Notes: generated by a model from the letters alone, not told the origin. A stretch of 64,000 bases of DNA from Anopheles merus (GCF_017562075.2 NC_054084.1:19032889-19096888); one strand, 5' to 3'. Counted from the first letter of the stretch, positions 37,065 through 48,297 are shown. Program-made: numbers and translations.

Positions 37065-37686
37065 AGTAACCTTATCCAACGGGCAACGGAACATAGCGAG
37101 CGAGGAAAGTTGGAAAAAATCCAACAAATCTCCCGTCCCAGCTCCTTGTTTTGCTCGCGCGCGGAGGAAAAATAACCCACAGCCACCTTCGCCAACCACC
37201 CATCCACCCCCCGCCCATGCCACCCCACCCCATTCACAGTTGCTCACTCAACAATCAACCCAAACCCAGCCGTCCTGTCCGCAATATTTCTATCTCACCC
37301 CCCCCCCCCTCTTCATCCCCCATCACACCCCTCCCCCCCCCTCGCCACCCACTGGATTGACACGCGGACACGCCAACGACAGCACGGCTTGCTGCTCGAT
37401 CGCTATCTGCCCGGCTCGAACCTTTTCCCTTCCCTCGCCCCCCTGCACTTGTTTTCCTTTTCACCGCAAACCCAACCCATCCACCCCCCCCCCCTCCACC
37501 CACTCCCCAGCCCAACGATGGGGTCATGATGATGGGCAGCCAGGTTTCCGTTTGCGGCCCAGCAGCAATCGCTCATTCGCATTCGACCGCTATCCGCTTC
37601 CTTCTCTCTCTCTCTCTTTCTCCCGCTCACGCCTCTTGTCTTTTTACAGCGTGTCATTGTTTTTTTCTTTCTTTTTACCATTTCCA

Positions 37687-37690
<4 letters not shown>

Positions 37691-37723
<33 letters not shown>
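37691..37723. repeat. (CT)n microsatellite
   Basis: A CT tract of about 16 units within the pyrimidine-rich part of the block. Confidence 0.95.
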
Positions 37724-37727
<4 letters not shown>

Positions 37728-38508
37728 TTCGACCATGTTGCCTGCTCCGAATGACACCCATCTTTACCATCGTGCTGCTGTAGCCCAGACAGTCCGTCCT
37801 ACCCAGCCCGAGCATGTCATCTGCACAGTTCCTTCCCTCCACTCGTGCTGCTTCTCCACTGGAAACACGTTTTCGGTTCCACCCATCCTCCCCCCCCCCC
37901 CCTCCGAACCCCAGCCCCAACAAGTCTCACATTAGTCTGCTGCTCCTTCCGGTCGTGTGCGCGAGTGTGTCCTGGACCAAAACTTCGCCTCCCTCCCTCC
38001 CTCCCTCCCACAGAGCTATCCTCTATCGGTCGACACGATCCAACCGACAGCCAACCGCAATCCCTCTCTCTCTCTCTCCCTCTCTGCCCCCTTTTCTTCA
38101 ACACACTCCGCACGGCACCGCAGGCAAAAGTCTAACTTTCCCACTGGGACGAACTAATTCCCTACCCAGAAACCCCACCCACCAACCCACAAACCACTCC
38201 TCTCCTCCCCGTCCCCTGTTTCCCATCGACATCGACCATGCGGAAAAGGCAACCTTTTGCTCGTACCGGGAAAAGGTTCTTCTGCATGTTGGGTGAGTGT
38301 TTTTTTTTTGCTGCTTCTGTCGAATTGTTGTTGTGCCTCTGCTATTCCCTTCTCGCTCTCGCTCTCTCTTTTTTCGTATCTACCTCTCTCCCTTTCACTT
38401 AAAAACCCATGGAAACCAAAACCAAGCGCTAGCCGGATCCGACTTTTCCCAACACACCATCTATCAAGCGGACTGTTTTTCTCCCTCCCCTTGGCCTGCT
38501 TGGTTCAG

Positions 38509-38528
38509 TCTCTCTCTCTCTCTCTCTC
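38509..38528. repeat. (CT)n microsatellite
   Basis: A CT tract of about 10 units near the end of the pyrimidine-rich stretch. Confidence 0.9.
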
Positions 38529-39027
38529 GCTCACTCGAGGTCGTGCTCGGTTGTGGCCCTTCACTGTGTCTCTGTGTGGGCTGTTTTTTTTTTGCTGTTG
38601 TTGTTGCGCTGTTGGGCTGAACGTTCCAGTCCCTTTTTGCGAACGATTTGCTTGATTTTTCGCCCAACCACCCAACAGCGCACCCAACTTTTCTCGCTCC
38701 AAATGTTCTCTTCCTCCACCCCACTCGTCCCTCGCAAAACGGAAAACCAGTTGGCGCGCGCGTGTGTTTTCCTTCTTCTTTTTTTTGTTGGTGTTGTTGT
38801 TGTTTTTGGTGGTTCGCTTGTCCTTTGCTGTGTGTGGCTGCCGCCGGCTGTATGTGGCTGTGTGTGTGTGTGTGTGTTTGTACCGTCCGCCTTCAGTTGC
38901 GTTGTGCTGCACGGGTGGAAATTGAATGTCCTTATCCGTTGAGCGTTGAGCGGTGGGAAAGAAGAGACAAGGAAGGAGAGGGGAGTGAGAAAATTGACCC
39001 GGAGGGTGGAAGGTGATTTTGTGCGGT

Positions 39028-39050
39028 GGGGGGGGGGGGGGGGGGGGGGG
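39028..39050. repeat. Poly-G run (23 bases)
   Basis: An uninterrupted run of 23 G on the plus strand. Homopolymers of this length can adopt four-stranded structures and are prone to length errors in sequencing, so the exact length is uncertain. Confidence 0.9.
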
Positions 39051-39598
39051 AGATGGTGGTTTGGGAAAAGTTTGTGCTGCTTTCGGCACTCGCTCAATCC
39101 GGGGAGAGGGGAAAAGGGAGGGAAAAAAGAAGGGAGGAAAACTCCAACGACTCAAAAAGGAAGAGCAAAAAAAGAGGCAAAATAAAGGACACGTACAACC
39201 CGACACCCGCCGGTGGGATGGCAAAAAGAGATTGTGATGAAGGAGGGGGGGGGGTGGGGAGGAGGAAGTATGATAAGGAATGTGGTTGAGAGGGAGGCGG
39301 CGGTGGCGGCGGCAGGGTAGGATTTTGGCAGCCAACATGCGAATGCGAAACCGTGCGCCCGGATAAGGATGGCGTGCGACATCCGAAATGGAACGGAAAG
39401 CCAGACCCCGATGGGTCCTCCCTGGCACATCCTCCCTTGTAGAAGGGGGAGGGGGTAAGCAAGGGGAAGGGAAACGCAATGGAAAAGCGTTTGTGGGAGG
39501 TTTTCAACTGTTGGGTGTTGAGCTGTGTCGGGCTGTCGGGTTTTTTTTACTCTTCTTTTGCTTTGCTCTCTTTTCTTTGCTTTAGCGTGCCTTGGCCC

Positions 39599-39622
39599 GG
39601 TCGGTCGGTCGGTCGGTCGGTT
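39599..39622. repeat. (GGTC)n tetranucleotide repeat
   Basis: About six GGTC units. Confidence 0.9.
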
Positions 39623-40010
39623 CGTTTCATGCCACGCTACGCCACGTTTGCGTTCTTTTGCAGCACTTTTTTGTGGATCGGTGTGGGTGGATCGGTGGGT
39701 GGGTGCGGAAATGGTTGGACTGTGAAAACTGTGTCTCAACTCGCCTTCACTCGCGCTGTTCCCTCTCCCTTTCTCTCTCTGGTTTAAAGTGGGGTTTATA
39801 GCCTCCCGACGGGCACGACGGTTCGGGGATGGTTTTCCGTCGTCGTCGTCCCCGTCGTCTGGGATGATTTTCTCCATCCGCCCCCCCCCCCCCTTGTGGA
39901 CGTGTGTCATCGTGTGCCTGCCGCCGCTGTGCCACTGTGGGTGAGCGTGGGATGACGCAGTTTTGCACGCAGCGCACTGCTGCCGCGGTTCCGATAGAGA
40001 AGTGTTTGGA

Positions 40011-40640
40011 ATAAAAAAGCATTAATTGATTTAAATGAGAAGTGAATTGAAGGAGGTAATAAGTCAGTGAAAGAAAACGCTAACTACATTGTAGGGAATT
40101 TAAATGAAGTTCAATTTCTGCAATCTGCATTTTTGTTAATGCAATGTCTACTACATAGCATAATTTTGATCCTAAATAGTATTTCCTATGCTCAAATGCC
40201 AAAGATCCTGAAATATACAATTAGATTCTAGGAGGATGAACAACCACCTGGAAGGTCAAAATCCTATTCGATAAGGATTTATAAAATTTAAATAGTTATT
40301 TATTTATCATTTCATTTGCCTACCAGCTCAAATCAATTCAATTGCTCAATTCATTTTACATTAGCAATTGTCTTGATATTTATCTTTCCAGATGTTGGGA
40401 CGATTTTAGGTATTAGGTATAAGTTTCTATCTGTCAGGACAGCACGAGGTACTCATTTAACAAAGCAGATGGCGCCAAAGGTATGTAGAAAAGAACAGCC
40501 CGAGTAAAATGTGTAATTAAAAAACTTCCAAAAATATGTGCAATTACGCAAGAGTTCAGTAAATTCCAAAAACAAGTTGAAACATAAGGTAAACGACATC
40601 TTGGGATTTGGGGTGATTCACTCACTTTTTTAAACAAAAT
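40011..40640. other. AT-rich gene-free block
   Basis: AT-rich spacer before the 32-bp array. No gene was recognised. Confidence 0.5.
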
Positions 40641-40645
40641 CCCTT

Positions 40646-41135
40646 TTTTCTGAGTGATTCACTCACTTTCTTACAACAAACTCACTTTTTTATGCGCCAT
40701 TCACTCAACAAACTCGCTTTTTTATGCGCCATACACTCAACAAACTCATTTTTTTATGAGTGATTCACTCAACAAACTTACTTTTTTATGCGCCATTCAC
40801 TCAACAAACTCACTTTTTTATGCGCCATTCACTCAACAAACTCATTTTTTTATGAGTGATTCACTCAACAAACTCACTTTTTTATGCGCCATTCACTCAA
40901 CAAACTCACTTTTTTATGCGCCATTCACTCAACAAACTCACTTTGTTATGCGCCATTCACTCAACAAACTCACTTTTTTATGCGCCATTCACTCAACAAA
41001 CTCACTTTTTTATGCGCCATTCACTCAACAAACTCACTTTTTTATGCGCCATTCACTCAACAAACTCACTTTTTTATGCGCCATTCACTCAACAAACTCA
41101 CTTTTTTATGCGCCATACACTCAACATACTCACTT
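40646..41135. repeat. 32-bp minisatellite array, about 14-15 units
   Basis: The unit is 32 bp with the core ATGCGCCATTCACTCAACAA. The spacing was checked directly from ATGCGCC positions 40692 to 40724 and 41044 to 41076. Most units are nearly identical. A variant replaces GCGCCATT by GAGTGATT (40757 and 40853, exactly three units apart, with a related start at 40651). Because 32 is not a multiple of 3 and no register has a stop, all three forward frames stay open through the array, which produces apparent proteins of up to 186 residues. These repeat every 32 residues and are not supported as genes. The array directly abuts the element at 41142. Confidence 0.95.
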
Positions 41136-41141
41136 TTTCAA

Positions 41142-41351
41142 AATCTCTTTAAGTTGCATATGCGTTTTGGGAGCCGAAATTCTCTTAGATGAAGTTTTGG
41201 ACGACTGTTCATAATTGGTCCATTGATGCCAGGTTTTTGATGCGGTGGTTTCTTGCAAGTTTTATAGCAACAATTTCATTAGTTTTCCTCAACATGAATA
41301 TCTCTCTAAGTTGACGGTCCCTTGAAGATCCACCTTAGAGAGATTTCACTG
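41142..41351. mobile_element. TA-flanked transposon fragment, copy A
   Basis: This segment is clearly homologous to 55085-55270. Both contain GCATATGCGTTTT, GCCGAAATTCTCTTAGATGA and GACGGTCCCT, and both end at CTTAGAGAGATTTCACTG followed by TA. The reverse complement of the right end is CAGTGAAATCTCTCTAAGGT, which resembles Tc1/mariner-type ends and TA target choice. The left end is missing or replaced by the 32-bp minisatellite. No coding region. Confidence 0.75.
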
Positions 41352-41419
41352 TATACTGTAACATGGGATTATGGCACTAGTGCTGAGCACCATGATGGAC
41401 TTCTATGGAGTACTGGCGT

Positions 41420-41730
41420 GGAAAGAAGTGCTTGCTGAAGTGTATACAGATCCTGGCCTACGCTGATGAAACAGACATAATTGATCTGCGACTCTCTTAT
41501 GTAGTTAAAGCCTACCAAAAGATCGAACAGGTGGTGGAGAACCTTAAACTGCAGATAAACAAAGCGCAAACCAAACTTATGATGGCGTACGAAAAGGTAG
41601 GATTGCTCATCCTAATTGAAGTCGTCTAAGATTCCAATTCGCAGGTCAAAGGTTAGCGCCAACAACGGGATGCGGAGTGCCTAAGGATTTCTTCAGTCTG
41701 GAAACGCCATATGTGTGGAAGGACAATGGA
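41420..41730 (+). mobile_element. RTE-like non-LTR retrotransposon relic (reverse transcriptase fragment)
   Basis: The plus strand encodes a recognisable reverse-transcriptase piece: QILAYADETDII, then LRLSYVVKAYQKIEQVVENL, then LQINKAQTKLMMA. YADE occupies the place of the usual catalytic YADD box, so the last catalytic Asp is replaced by Glu. After a stop and deletions, another frame near 41695-41715 reads ICVEGQW, a motif I associate with the same family's C-terminal part. Frameshifts, stops and the missing 5' and 3' regions show a dead copy. It begins about 70 bp after the transposon end at 41351. Confidence 0.8.
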
Positions 41731-43430
41731 GTACGTAACAAAAGTTTAAAAAAATGCATGTTAGGGACTTTGTTGAGCTATAGTTCAGACGATTTGTTAA
41801 GATAAACCGAATACTACGACTTATAGTATGTTACAGTATACACATCAGAACAACTAACACAAGAGAACGAGAAACTTATCAATCCTCGCTCCTCGGTAGC
41901 ACCTTCCTGTGTCGTTCGAGGTATAAAAATTAAAAATGTAAGACGAACAAAAAAAAAAAAAACAGCCCGACGCAAAACTGCCCCGAGTAAACTCGGTCGC
42001 CCGGTCCGTGGCGACGATTTTGCTCTCGCAGCGAACCGCACCGTTTGGTTGCCGGCAGGAGAACAATCAACAACAAAAAAAAGGAACCAAAAAAACAGGA
42101 CAAACCGCGGCCTCCGAATGGAGCGTGGGCCGGTGGCGCTACGCTATCGCACTGGCAAGGTAATGGTGTGGTAAACTTTTTTGCTTTCCTTGCGCCATCC
42201 TTGGTCGGTGCATGTGCGCCACATCCCCACGAATGGGGTGGGTTCGTTGGGGGGTCATACGCTTTGTTTTGGTTGATTCTTGGAGCGCACACCGGCACAG
42301 GCAGGAGAGCAAAACCGATAAAAAAAAAGGACATCGTAAGACGCGGTGCCCAAACCCGTGCCAACTGATACGCCGAACCCGCCGTCGGCAACGGTGCGCG
42401 CAAGATAAGAATAAAGCAAACCCGCGCGTACCCGTGTGCCCGGGCAAGTGGAAATGGATGGCTCCACCCCCACCGTAGCAGTGAGGGGAGGTTCTTTTTT
42501 CCTGCCAGCATCAGCACAAAGCGACATCGCACGTGGCATACCCGTGGCTGGCTGCGGCCCAAGCATGCAGCGCCAAAGGCACGGCATAAAGGGACCCGGT
42601 ATGCGCCAAAGTAGCTTCTGGCTCCGGTGCTCGTGCTGTGCCCGTGTTACGTTTCGCTGTTTTTTTGCCTCGGTTTTTTTTTGCTTGGTTTGAACCACAC
42701 AAACCCGATGAAGCAGAAACCGAGAAGCAAGCAAAACGATTCCGTGGCACCTTGCACGGAGTTCTTTTTTATTGTTTTGTTTGTTCCATGCTGCTTCTCC
42801 TCCTCCTCCTGTAAGTGTGTGTGTGTGTGTGCACGCAAAAACGTTCGAGAAGAGTTCGAGCCCCGCCCGGGGGAAGCACCAACGCGGGCGTTGATGGCTG
42901 AGATTCATCGCGCGCATCGGGTGTTTGGCGTACGCCCGCAGCCATTTGAAAAACTCCCCCGATCGGAAGCCGAGATGGAAGGAGGCGTGATGCTGCAGGA
43001 GGAGGGAAACGCTTAAATAGCAACTGCATCGACCGGCATCGGGGCATGGCGTCGGAGCTGGATCTTGATTCTACCTTTTTACGTGCGCGGGCTTGCACCG
43101 AAGCGTAACCTTCAATGTGCAGGGGAGAAGCCGCGTTTTTTTCTCCTTTCTCGTTTCTCGTTCATCTCCATGGAAGCACCAATCTCCCCAACTACCACCA
43201 ACACGGGCTACGCACAGCAGACGGTGGAAAATAATCGGTTGGGAAGGCGTAAAAGTATTTGGCATGGAAAATGGACGCGCCATGTGTTTCCTCTCTCCCC
43301 TGCTTTTGGAACGCTTTTTTCCACGCTGGTGATGGTGGTGATGGGATGCTGTTTGGTGGCTTTAAAATGCAAAGCACGTGCGACATCGGCAGTACTTTTG
43401 CGTTGTTGTAGAGAGGGGATTTAAAGTGCA
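41731..43430. other. AT-rich tail then GC-rich block, no gene
   Basis: AT-rich to about 41850, then GC-rich with A-runs near 41950 and 42068 and a short GT tract near 42816-42831. Several minus-strand frames up to 220 codons overlap in two or three registers and carry no recognised motif. Confidence 0.5.
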
Positions 43431-44397
43431 CAAGTGGAGTGTCGGGGTTGGTTGACTGCTTTTTTTCTTTTTGCTCTCATATTCACCTTTATGCTGTTAG
43501 AGATACGAAGTGTGAATGTGGTGTGACAATTTAAAGTGCAGTTGTTGTTTTTTTTTGTGAGTGCGGCGCGATGTGTGTGTTGGAATATACATTTTGAATT
43601 TAAAAAAAATGTATAGAGAATATTTTAAGTAGATGAGATCGTTGTATATGTTAAATTATTTTGATTTAGCAATTATTATGAACGTATATAGAAACATTTG
43701 TGGTGTAAAAAGTGGATAATTTCTTTTAATAATGCAACATTAATTTAAACTTAACTGACACTACAAACCGTTGGAAGAGAGAGAGAGTCGTGATAATTTC
43801 GCAATAATTTAAACCTGCAAAATTATTTACCCTTACCATTATTATTGAGTTAAGTTTGTTGAGTTTTCAAGAGTTTTTCACTGAGCCTGATTGCTATTGG
43901 ATCTCTTGTGGACCTTTGCTGTATGAATATTGTTATTTAATTTATTCTTTAGCACAACAATCGAACTTGTTTAATGAGCTGCCTGTGATGTAGCATTATT
44001 ATACGCCCTGGTTTAGGATGGACATGGATTGCATGGAAATAGTAGAAAAATCATTTGAAGTTACCTATCGGTTACCTTGAAAACCTTGTGTAAAAACATG
44101 TACACAAAAAGATGTAAATTTGAAACACAAAGTTTCTTATCAGTTTCTTCTTAGCAGTTCTTATCTAAATAAAATAAAATAAAATAAAATATTTGACGCA
44201 AGTCCTCTTAGCCTCTATCAGTGAAAAACTGTATAATCCATACAGAATTTACTGTTGCGTTCTGTCGTATTGAATTCATACTGCTTCCTATCATTTCGTT
44301 TTTCTTATTTGAAATGCGTTGTAATGTGTTTATCCCATTACAAAATATAGTCTAAAACAGTTTTTGATTATTGTTTTTGTTGTGATAATTGACGTGT
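43431..44397. other. AT-rich gene-free block
   Basis: AT-rich spacer. It contains an AAAAT pentanucleotide tract at 44167-44191. No gene. Confidence 0.5.
44167..44191. repeat. (AAAAT)n microsatellite
   Basis: About five units of a pentanucleotide AAAAT repeat. Confidence 0.9.
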
Positions 44398-44609
44398 ACC
44401 CGTACAACCAGACATATACATTTTCATATAGACATGTAGATACATGGCTGAAACATTTCACGCCTAAATGTACAAATGGAGTGAAAATATTTGCCGTGAA
44501 ATTGAATGTTTTTCTATAGATCTGTCATCGAACATCATCGAATGTCATCTAATTTGACTTCACGCTTTGCGGCGTGACACTATTTCTCGGAATGTCTGGT
44601 TGCATGGCA
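44398..44609. mobile_element. 212-bp inverted-repeat element with 6-bp flanking repeat
   Basis: The left end ACCCGTACAACCAGACAT and the reverse complement of the right end, TGCCATGCAACCAGACAT, match at 14 of 18 positions, including an unbroken CAACCAGACAT. ACGTGT lies immediately outside each end (44392-44397 and 44610-44615), consistent with a target-site duplication of 6 bp, or 8 bp with two mismatches. A small internal hairpin TCACGC/GCGTGA lies near 44562-44577. No coding capacity. It is probably a MITE of unassigned superfamily. Confidence 0.65.
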
Positions 44610-45648
44610 ACGTGTGAGATTTTCTGCAGGTTAAACAAAATCCATGCTAAACACCAAAAGCAAGGAATAGAGAGTTGTCCTACAACCGCCTTTCACACTC
44701 ATAAATGGAAATCAATGTTACGAATATCGTAATTTTTAAGCTTTTGGATCACTCATCAAGGGACATTGTAAGGTAGAAAAACTTTCGAGCTACTTGAAAA
44801 ACCAAATAACATGCTGGAAAAGTCGTCCATGAAGAAGATAAACTGCCAAAAAGGAAAAAAAACAAAACTGTAAAACAAAATCTCCGTCCAATCGATGGTT
44901 TATGGCTGACAGCCTCAAGAGCCACTGCGGAAGGTTGTAGGTTGAAACAAGCTGCGATAGAAAATTGGAACTTCGGAAAAGGGAAAACAGGTGAAAGAGA
45001 GTGAAAAAAAAAGGTAAAAGAAGCGCAAATCTGCCCCACTTTGCCGCATTACCGTTCGTGGAGATGAATTTTTCAACCGGACTAAAACTTGGCACGGGAC
45101 ATCACTTGCCGCTTCTACGGTGATTCTCTTTCTTCCTTCTCCATCACACTTTACGGTCTTTCTGGCACACCTTTAGACAACCTTCCGTGGACTCATGGAT
45201 TTTTCGAGTTTCCGATCTTCCTTCCTCATGCTTTCTCTCTCTCTCTCTTGCTCTTTCTCTTTCTGAAGTGGTTCTTTTTGCTTCCTTTTCTTCTCCGTTA
45301 ACACTTCCACACGACTAAGACAGTGAAATTTGCCGAAGGTTTTTGCTGCTGCTGTTGCCCTGCTGTGCGATGAAATTTTTCTCGCTTCAACAAGCTTTGA
45401 CGTGCCACCAACTCAACCAAACCCACTTGGTCCTCAGCGGGTGGGATTGCCACCTGATTGGAAAGATTTTCATCCTCCATGCACGTGGCACGTGGGGCAC
45501 AAGTTGAAACACAGTCGACAGGAAAAAGGTCATCCATTTGCCACACTCGCCCTACGCCGGACGGACGGTGAACCGGAAGAGACGAGGGGAAAGTTCGCCT
45601 GTTTCTTCTCTTTTTATTCCCGTCGCCTGGACGACTTTGTCATCGAAT

Positions 45649-45667
45649 GGGGGGGGGGGGGGGGGGG
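45649..45667. repeat. Poly-G run (19 bases)
   Basis: An uninterrupted run of 19 G on the plus strand. Confidence 0.9.
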
Positions 45668-46446
45668 AGCTAAAAAAACCATTAGGTAGCTTGCCCTTTT
45701 ACCCGGTGAATGTGATGACAGCGTTGACCCGGCCGATCGGACGGCTGGTCGGGAAATGTTCGTTGTCCTTGCCAGGGGGAAGGAAATGCCACCTCCATAC
45801 ACCCCCTCTAGTCGGTCGTGTAACACGCTTAGTTGCTATCGTGGGAAATCCATCTTATTCGATTAGACCGAACCGGATAAAGGTGTGGGTGCCACACCCG
45901 GGGGCCGGAAATGGAACGTGGTCCTGAAGGAGATGTTTACAGCACCCGTTCCTTTTTTTTACTTTAGTACATACCTCGATAAAGAAAAAGAGTCCCATGG
46001 TAACAGTGGGATAAAAAGAGACAGAAGTGTCTATAGCTTTTCGTATGTAAATCGATCGTGTGAGTTATTGGTGCTTCGACTAGTTTATTTGACAGGAATG
46101 TTTACGATCTGTAGTTTAGAATTTTAAATCAAGTTACTTTACATGCAAATGCACCCAACAAACCTCAACAAGTCTTTCTTTAGCGCAAAAAAAATTTAAA
46201 CATAGAATTTTAACAATTTTGTTCAATAACATAGTAAAATTACCATTAAATATAAAGAAAATCCTCCATATCGTACCCAATATTTATGCCTTTATTTAAA
46301 TCTCCCCTCGTTTTCCTTTTACACCGAAAAAATCGATGTATTCCCCATGCTGCATCAATACCCTCACCCTCACCGGAAACGCTTTATACGCCGTTGCATT
46401 CACAGAAGCAGTCGTCTGGAGCCTGTATGTAAAACGTATCTTCTCA

Positions 46447-46463
46447 CCCCCCCCCCCCCCCCC
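46447..46463. repeat. Poly-C run (17 bases)
   Basis: An uninterrupted run of 17 C on the plus strand, so a G run on the minus strand. Confidence 0.9.
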
Positions 46464-48058
46464 TCTTGGCACACCAAACCATAATCCATTTCCCAATCGA
46501 CGCCTTCGCATTGTCCAGAAGCGTTTCATCGGCATCGCGCGCCCATACGTATTTGGTTGGAGTGTTTTTTTTTGTGTGTGTATATGTGTGGCAGACGCCT
46601 GGGACGCCAGTGGCCAGTGTTATTTGTAAAAAACAAAATCAATGAAATTCACCATGACAGCGGTGATGGTGGTAGTGGTGGCCGCGGCCGTAGTCCCTGA
46701 CAGCACATCCATCAATTATACTCCATCTACCACCCGGTGTCAACAAAGACACAGGGGAGGGTTTTGGAGGTTTGGGCTGGAGGCTACAGGGTGTGCACTT
46801 TCACACTCTCCACCATGTCCTATGCCCATCCTGTGTGTCTGTGTGTGTGGGGCTCATAATTTCAATCAATTGAAATGCACTGCCTCAACTCTCCACAAGC
46901 ACCCCCCGTTGTCGTTCAGCTCCGTTGAGTTTGGTGCGAGCGTGAGCATGAGATAGCAATTTGCATAAACGGTCGCATCGAGTGCATGGCGAGGTCTCCT
47001 CGGAATGGAGGAGAAGGTGGAATAACTAACACTTTTAGATTTGATCATTGCTCGGTTTACACTGCTTTTTTTCAATTTGATTTTTTTTTTGCAGCAACCA
47101 TTCCACAACTAGACGGGCGTGTCGTTGCCATAAATTGATTTTTTCCTTTCTCCCATCCTTTGCTGTAATCAGATAAACGAAACTATTAGCGTGTCGAATG
47201 CAGGTTTGCAATGAGAGGGTTTTGGCATATTTCAACGCATCGTTTGCATGGTGCCATGTGTTTTTTACACAATCGTTAGTAAAAAGAAGCGAAAATAGGG
47301 GTGATAGAGCATCCAATTCAAAAGCAGAAGAAAAATTCACTGTAAAAAATGTAAAGTTTTAAACTATTTATAAGTGTAATGGTATTAATTTACATTATTT
47401 TGATCATATTCTTAAGTATGCAACAAGAGAATCCAATAATGGCAAATAATGGAGAATCGAATTTAAGCAAAGTAGTTAATAATGTGATCTATGGAATTTC
47501 AACTTGCAACTTTTATTACATTCTCAGGTGTAAACAGTGGCTTTAGAGTTTATAAAATTTAACATTTTTTTCACACAAAAAACAATCAAACTTTACGGTT
47601 TTTATATTGTTTTTTGTGTTTTAGGATTACAGTTGTAAATATGCTCAAATTATTTGTAAATTTAAAATGATTCCTAATAAACTAAAATATTGTTGACTTA
47701 GAGACAAAAATAGGCGCGTTAAAGTAAAAAAAAAAGGTTTCTTTAGAGTCCAAATTCGGCAGCATCGACTGTTATACCATGTATTTCATTTTAACAATGC
47801 AAAGATCACTGAAAGACAGGAAAGCTCACTTTAAACAAATTTTACAGTAAAGAACTCTCTCGTATACTCATCACTGCATCGTCTGCAAATGTGAACCGTG
47901 TTTCTATCTAGACTTTAAGAGAAACTTATCGGTCAAACTTAATTTCAATAATCTAATAATCTGATAAAAATCTGTCAATAATAATAAAGAAATAGTAAGA
48001 AACAGTAAATAAAGCCTCTAAAGCTTTTTTGGATATTCAAATATTGATTATTCGATTA

Positions 48059-48295
48059 CAGGGTTTCCCACGATTTATTAGTTGGTTCCCATCAATTTTT
48101 GGTGGGTTCCCATATTTTGTTGGTGTGTTCCCACGATTTTTTGGCGGTTCTCAGAATTTTTTTGGTCCAGTTGTATATCCAATCTGAATTGATATCCAAT
48201 CGGAAAATACCAATAAATTAAAGGAACGAACCAAAAATCTATGGGATACGATAAAAAAATCGTGGGAACTGACCAATAAATCGTGGGCAACCCTG
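48059..48295. mobile_element. TA-flanked MITE with sub-repeat arms, copy 1
   Basis: The left end CAGGGTTTCCCACGATTTAT and the reverse complement of the right end, CAGGGTTGCCCACGATTTAT, differ at one base in 20. TA lies directly outside both ends (48057-48058 and 48296-48297). The left arm consists of about five 20-22 bp units of the form TTCCCACGATTTTTTGGTG (from about 48064 to 48170), and the right arm carries the inverted equivalents. Length is 237 bp with no coding capacity. The reverse complement matches the element at 62365-62581. TA target and short length fit a Tc1/mariner-mobilised MITE, but no transposase source is in the window. Confidence 0.9.
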
Positions 48296-48297
48296 TA

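Larger units (their letters stand above)
36082..40010. other. Short AT-rich spacer then the largest GC-rich block
   Basis: AT-rich to about 36300, then about 3.7 kb GC-rich. From about 37170 to 38530 the plus strand is rich in C and T and almost lacks G. From about 38940 to 39480 it is G- and A-rich. Long frames here (296 codons at 37045-37935 plus, 324 codons at 38505-39479 minus) are Pro/Ser/Thr low-complexity products of this bias and overlap other frames of similar length. A start-like ATG at 38238 is followed 54 bases later by a donor-like GTGAGT. Without a partner exon I do not call a gene. Confidence 0.55.
44616..48056. other. Alternating GC- and AT-rich DNA, no gene
   Basis: GC-rich parts lie at about 44780-45930 and 46290-47130, AT-rich elsewhere. 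Homopolymer runs are 19 G at 45649-45667 and 17 C at 46447-46463, with a short CT tract near 45236-45249. No gene or RNA was recognised. The frames here are Phe-rich or Gly/Pro-rich shadows. Confidence 0.5.

Noticed and set aside
37045..37935. 296-codon plus-strand open frame, Pro/Ser/Thr-rich
   Set aside because: It begins in a GT microsatellite, runs through C-runs and CT tracts, and has several overlapping frames of similar quality. It reflects a lack of stop codons in G-poor C-rich DNA.
38238..38300. Possible first exon: ATG in good context followed by a GTGAGT donor-like site
   Set aside because: Only 18 codons long, with no partner exon or homology. GTGAG words are common in this sequence.
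38505..39479. 324-codon minus-strand open frame
   Set aside because: Ser-, Pro- and His-Thr-rich low complexity that crosses the poly-G run and GT/CT tracts. No domain is visible and alternative frames overlap.
40654..41214. 186-codon periodic protein
   Set aside because: It is a translation of the 32-bp minisatellite. The other two frames are equally open, and no start context or homology supports coding.
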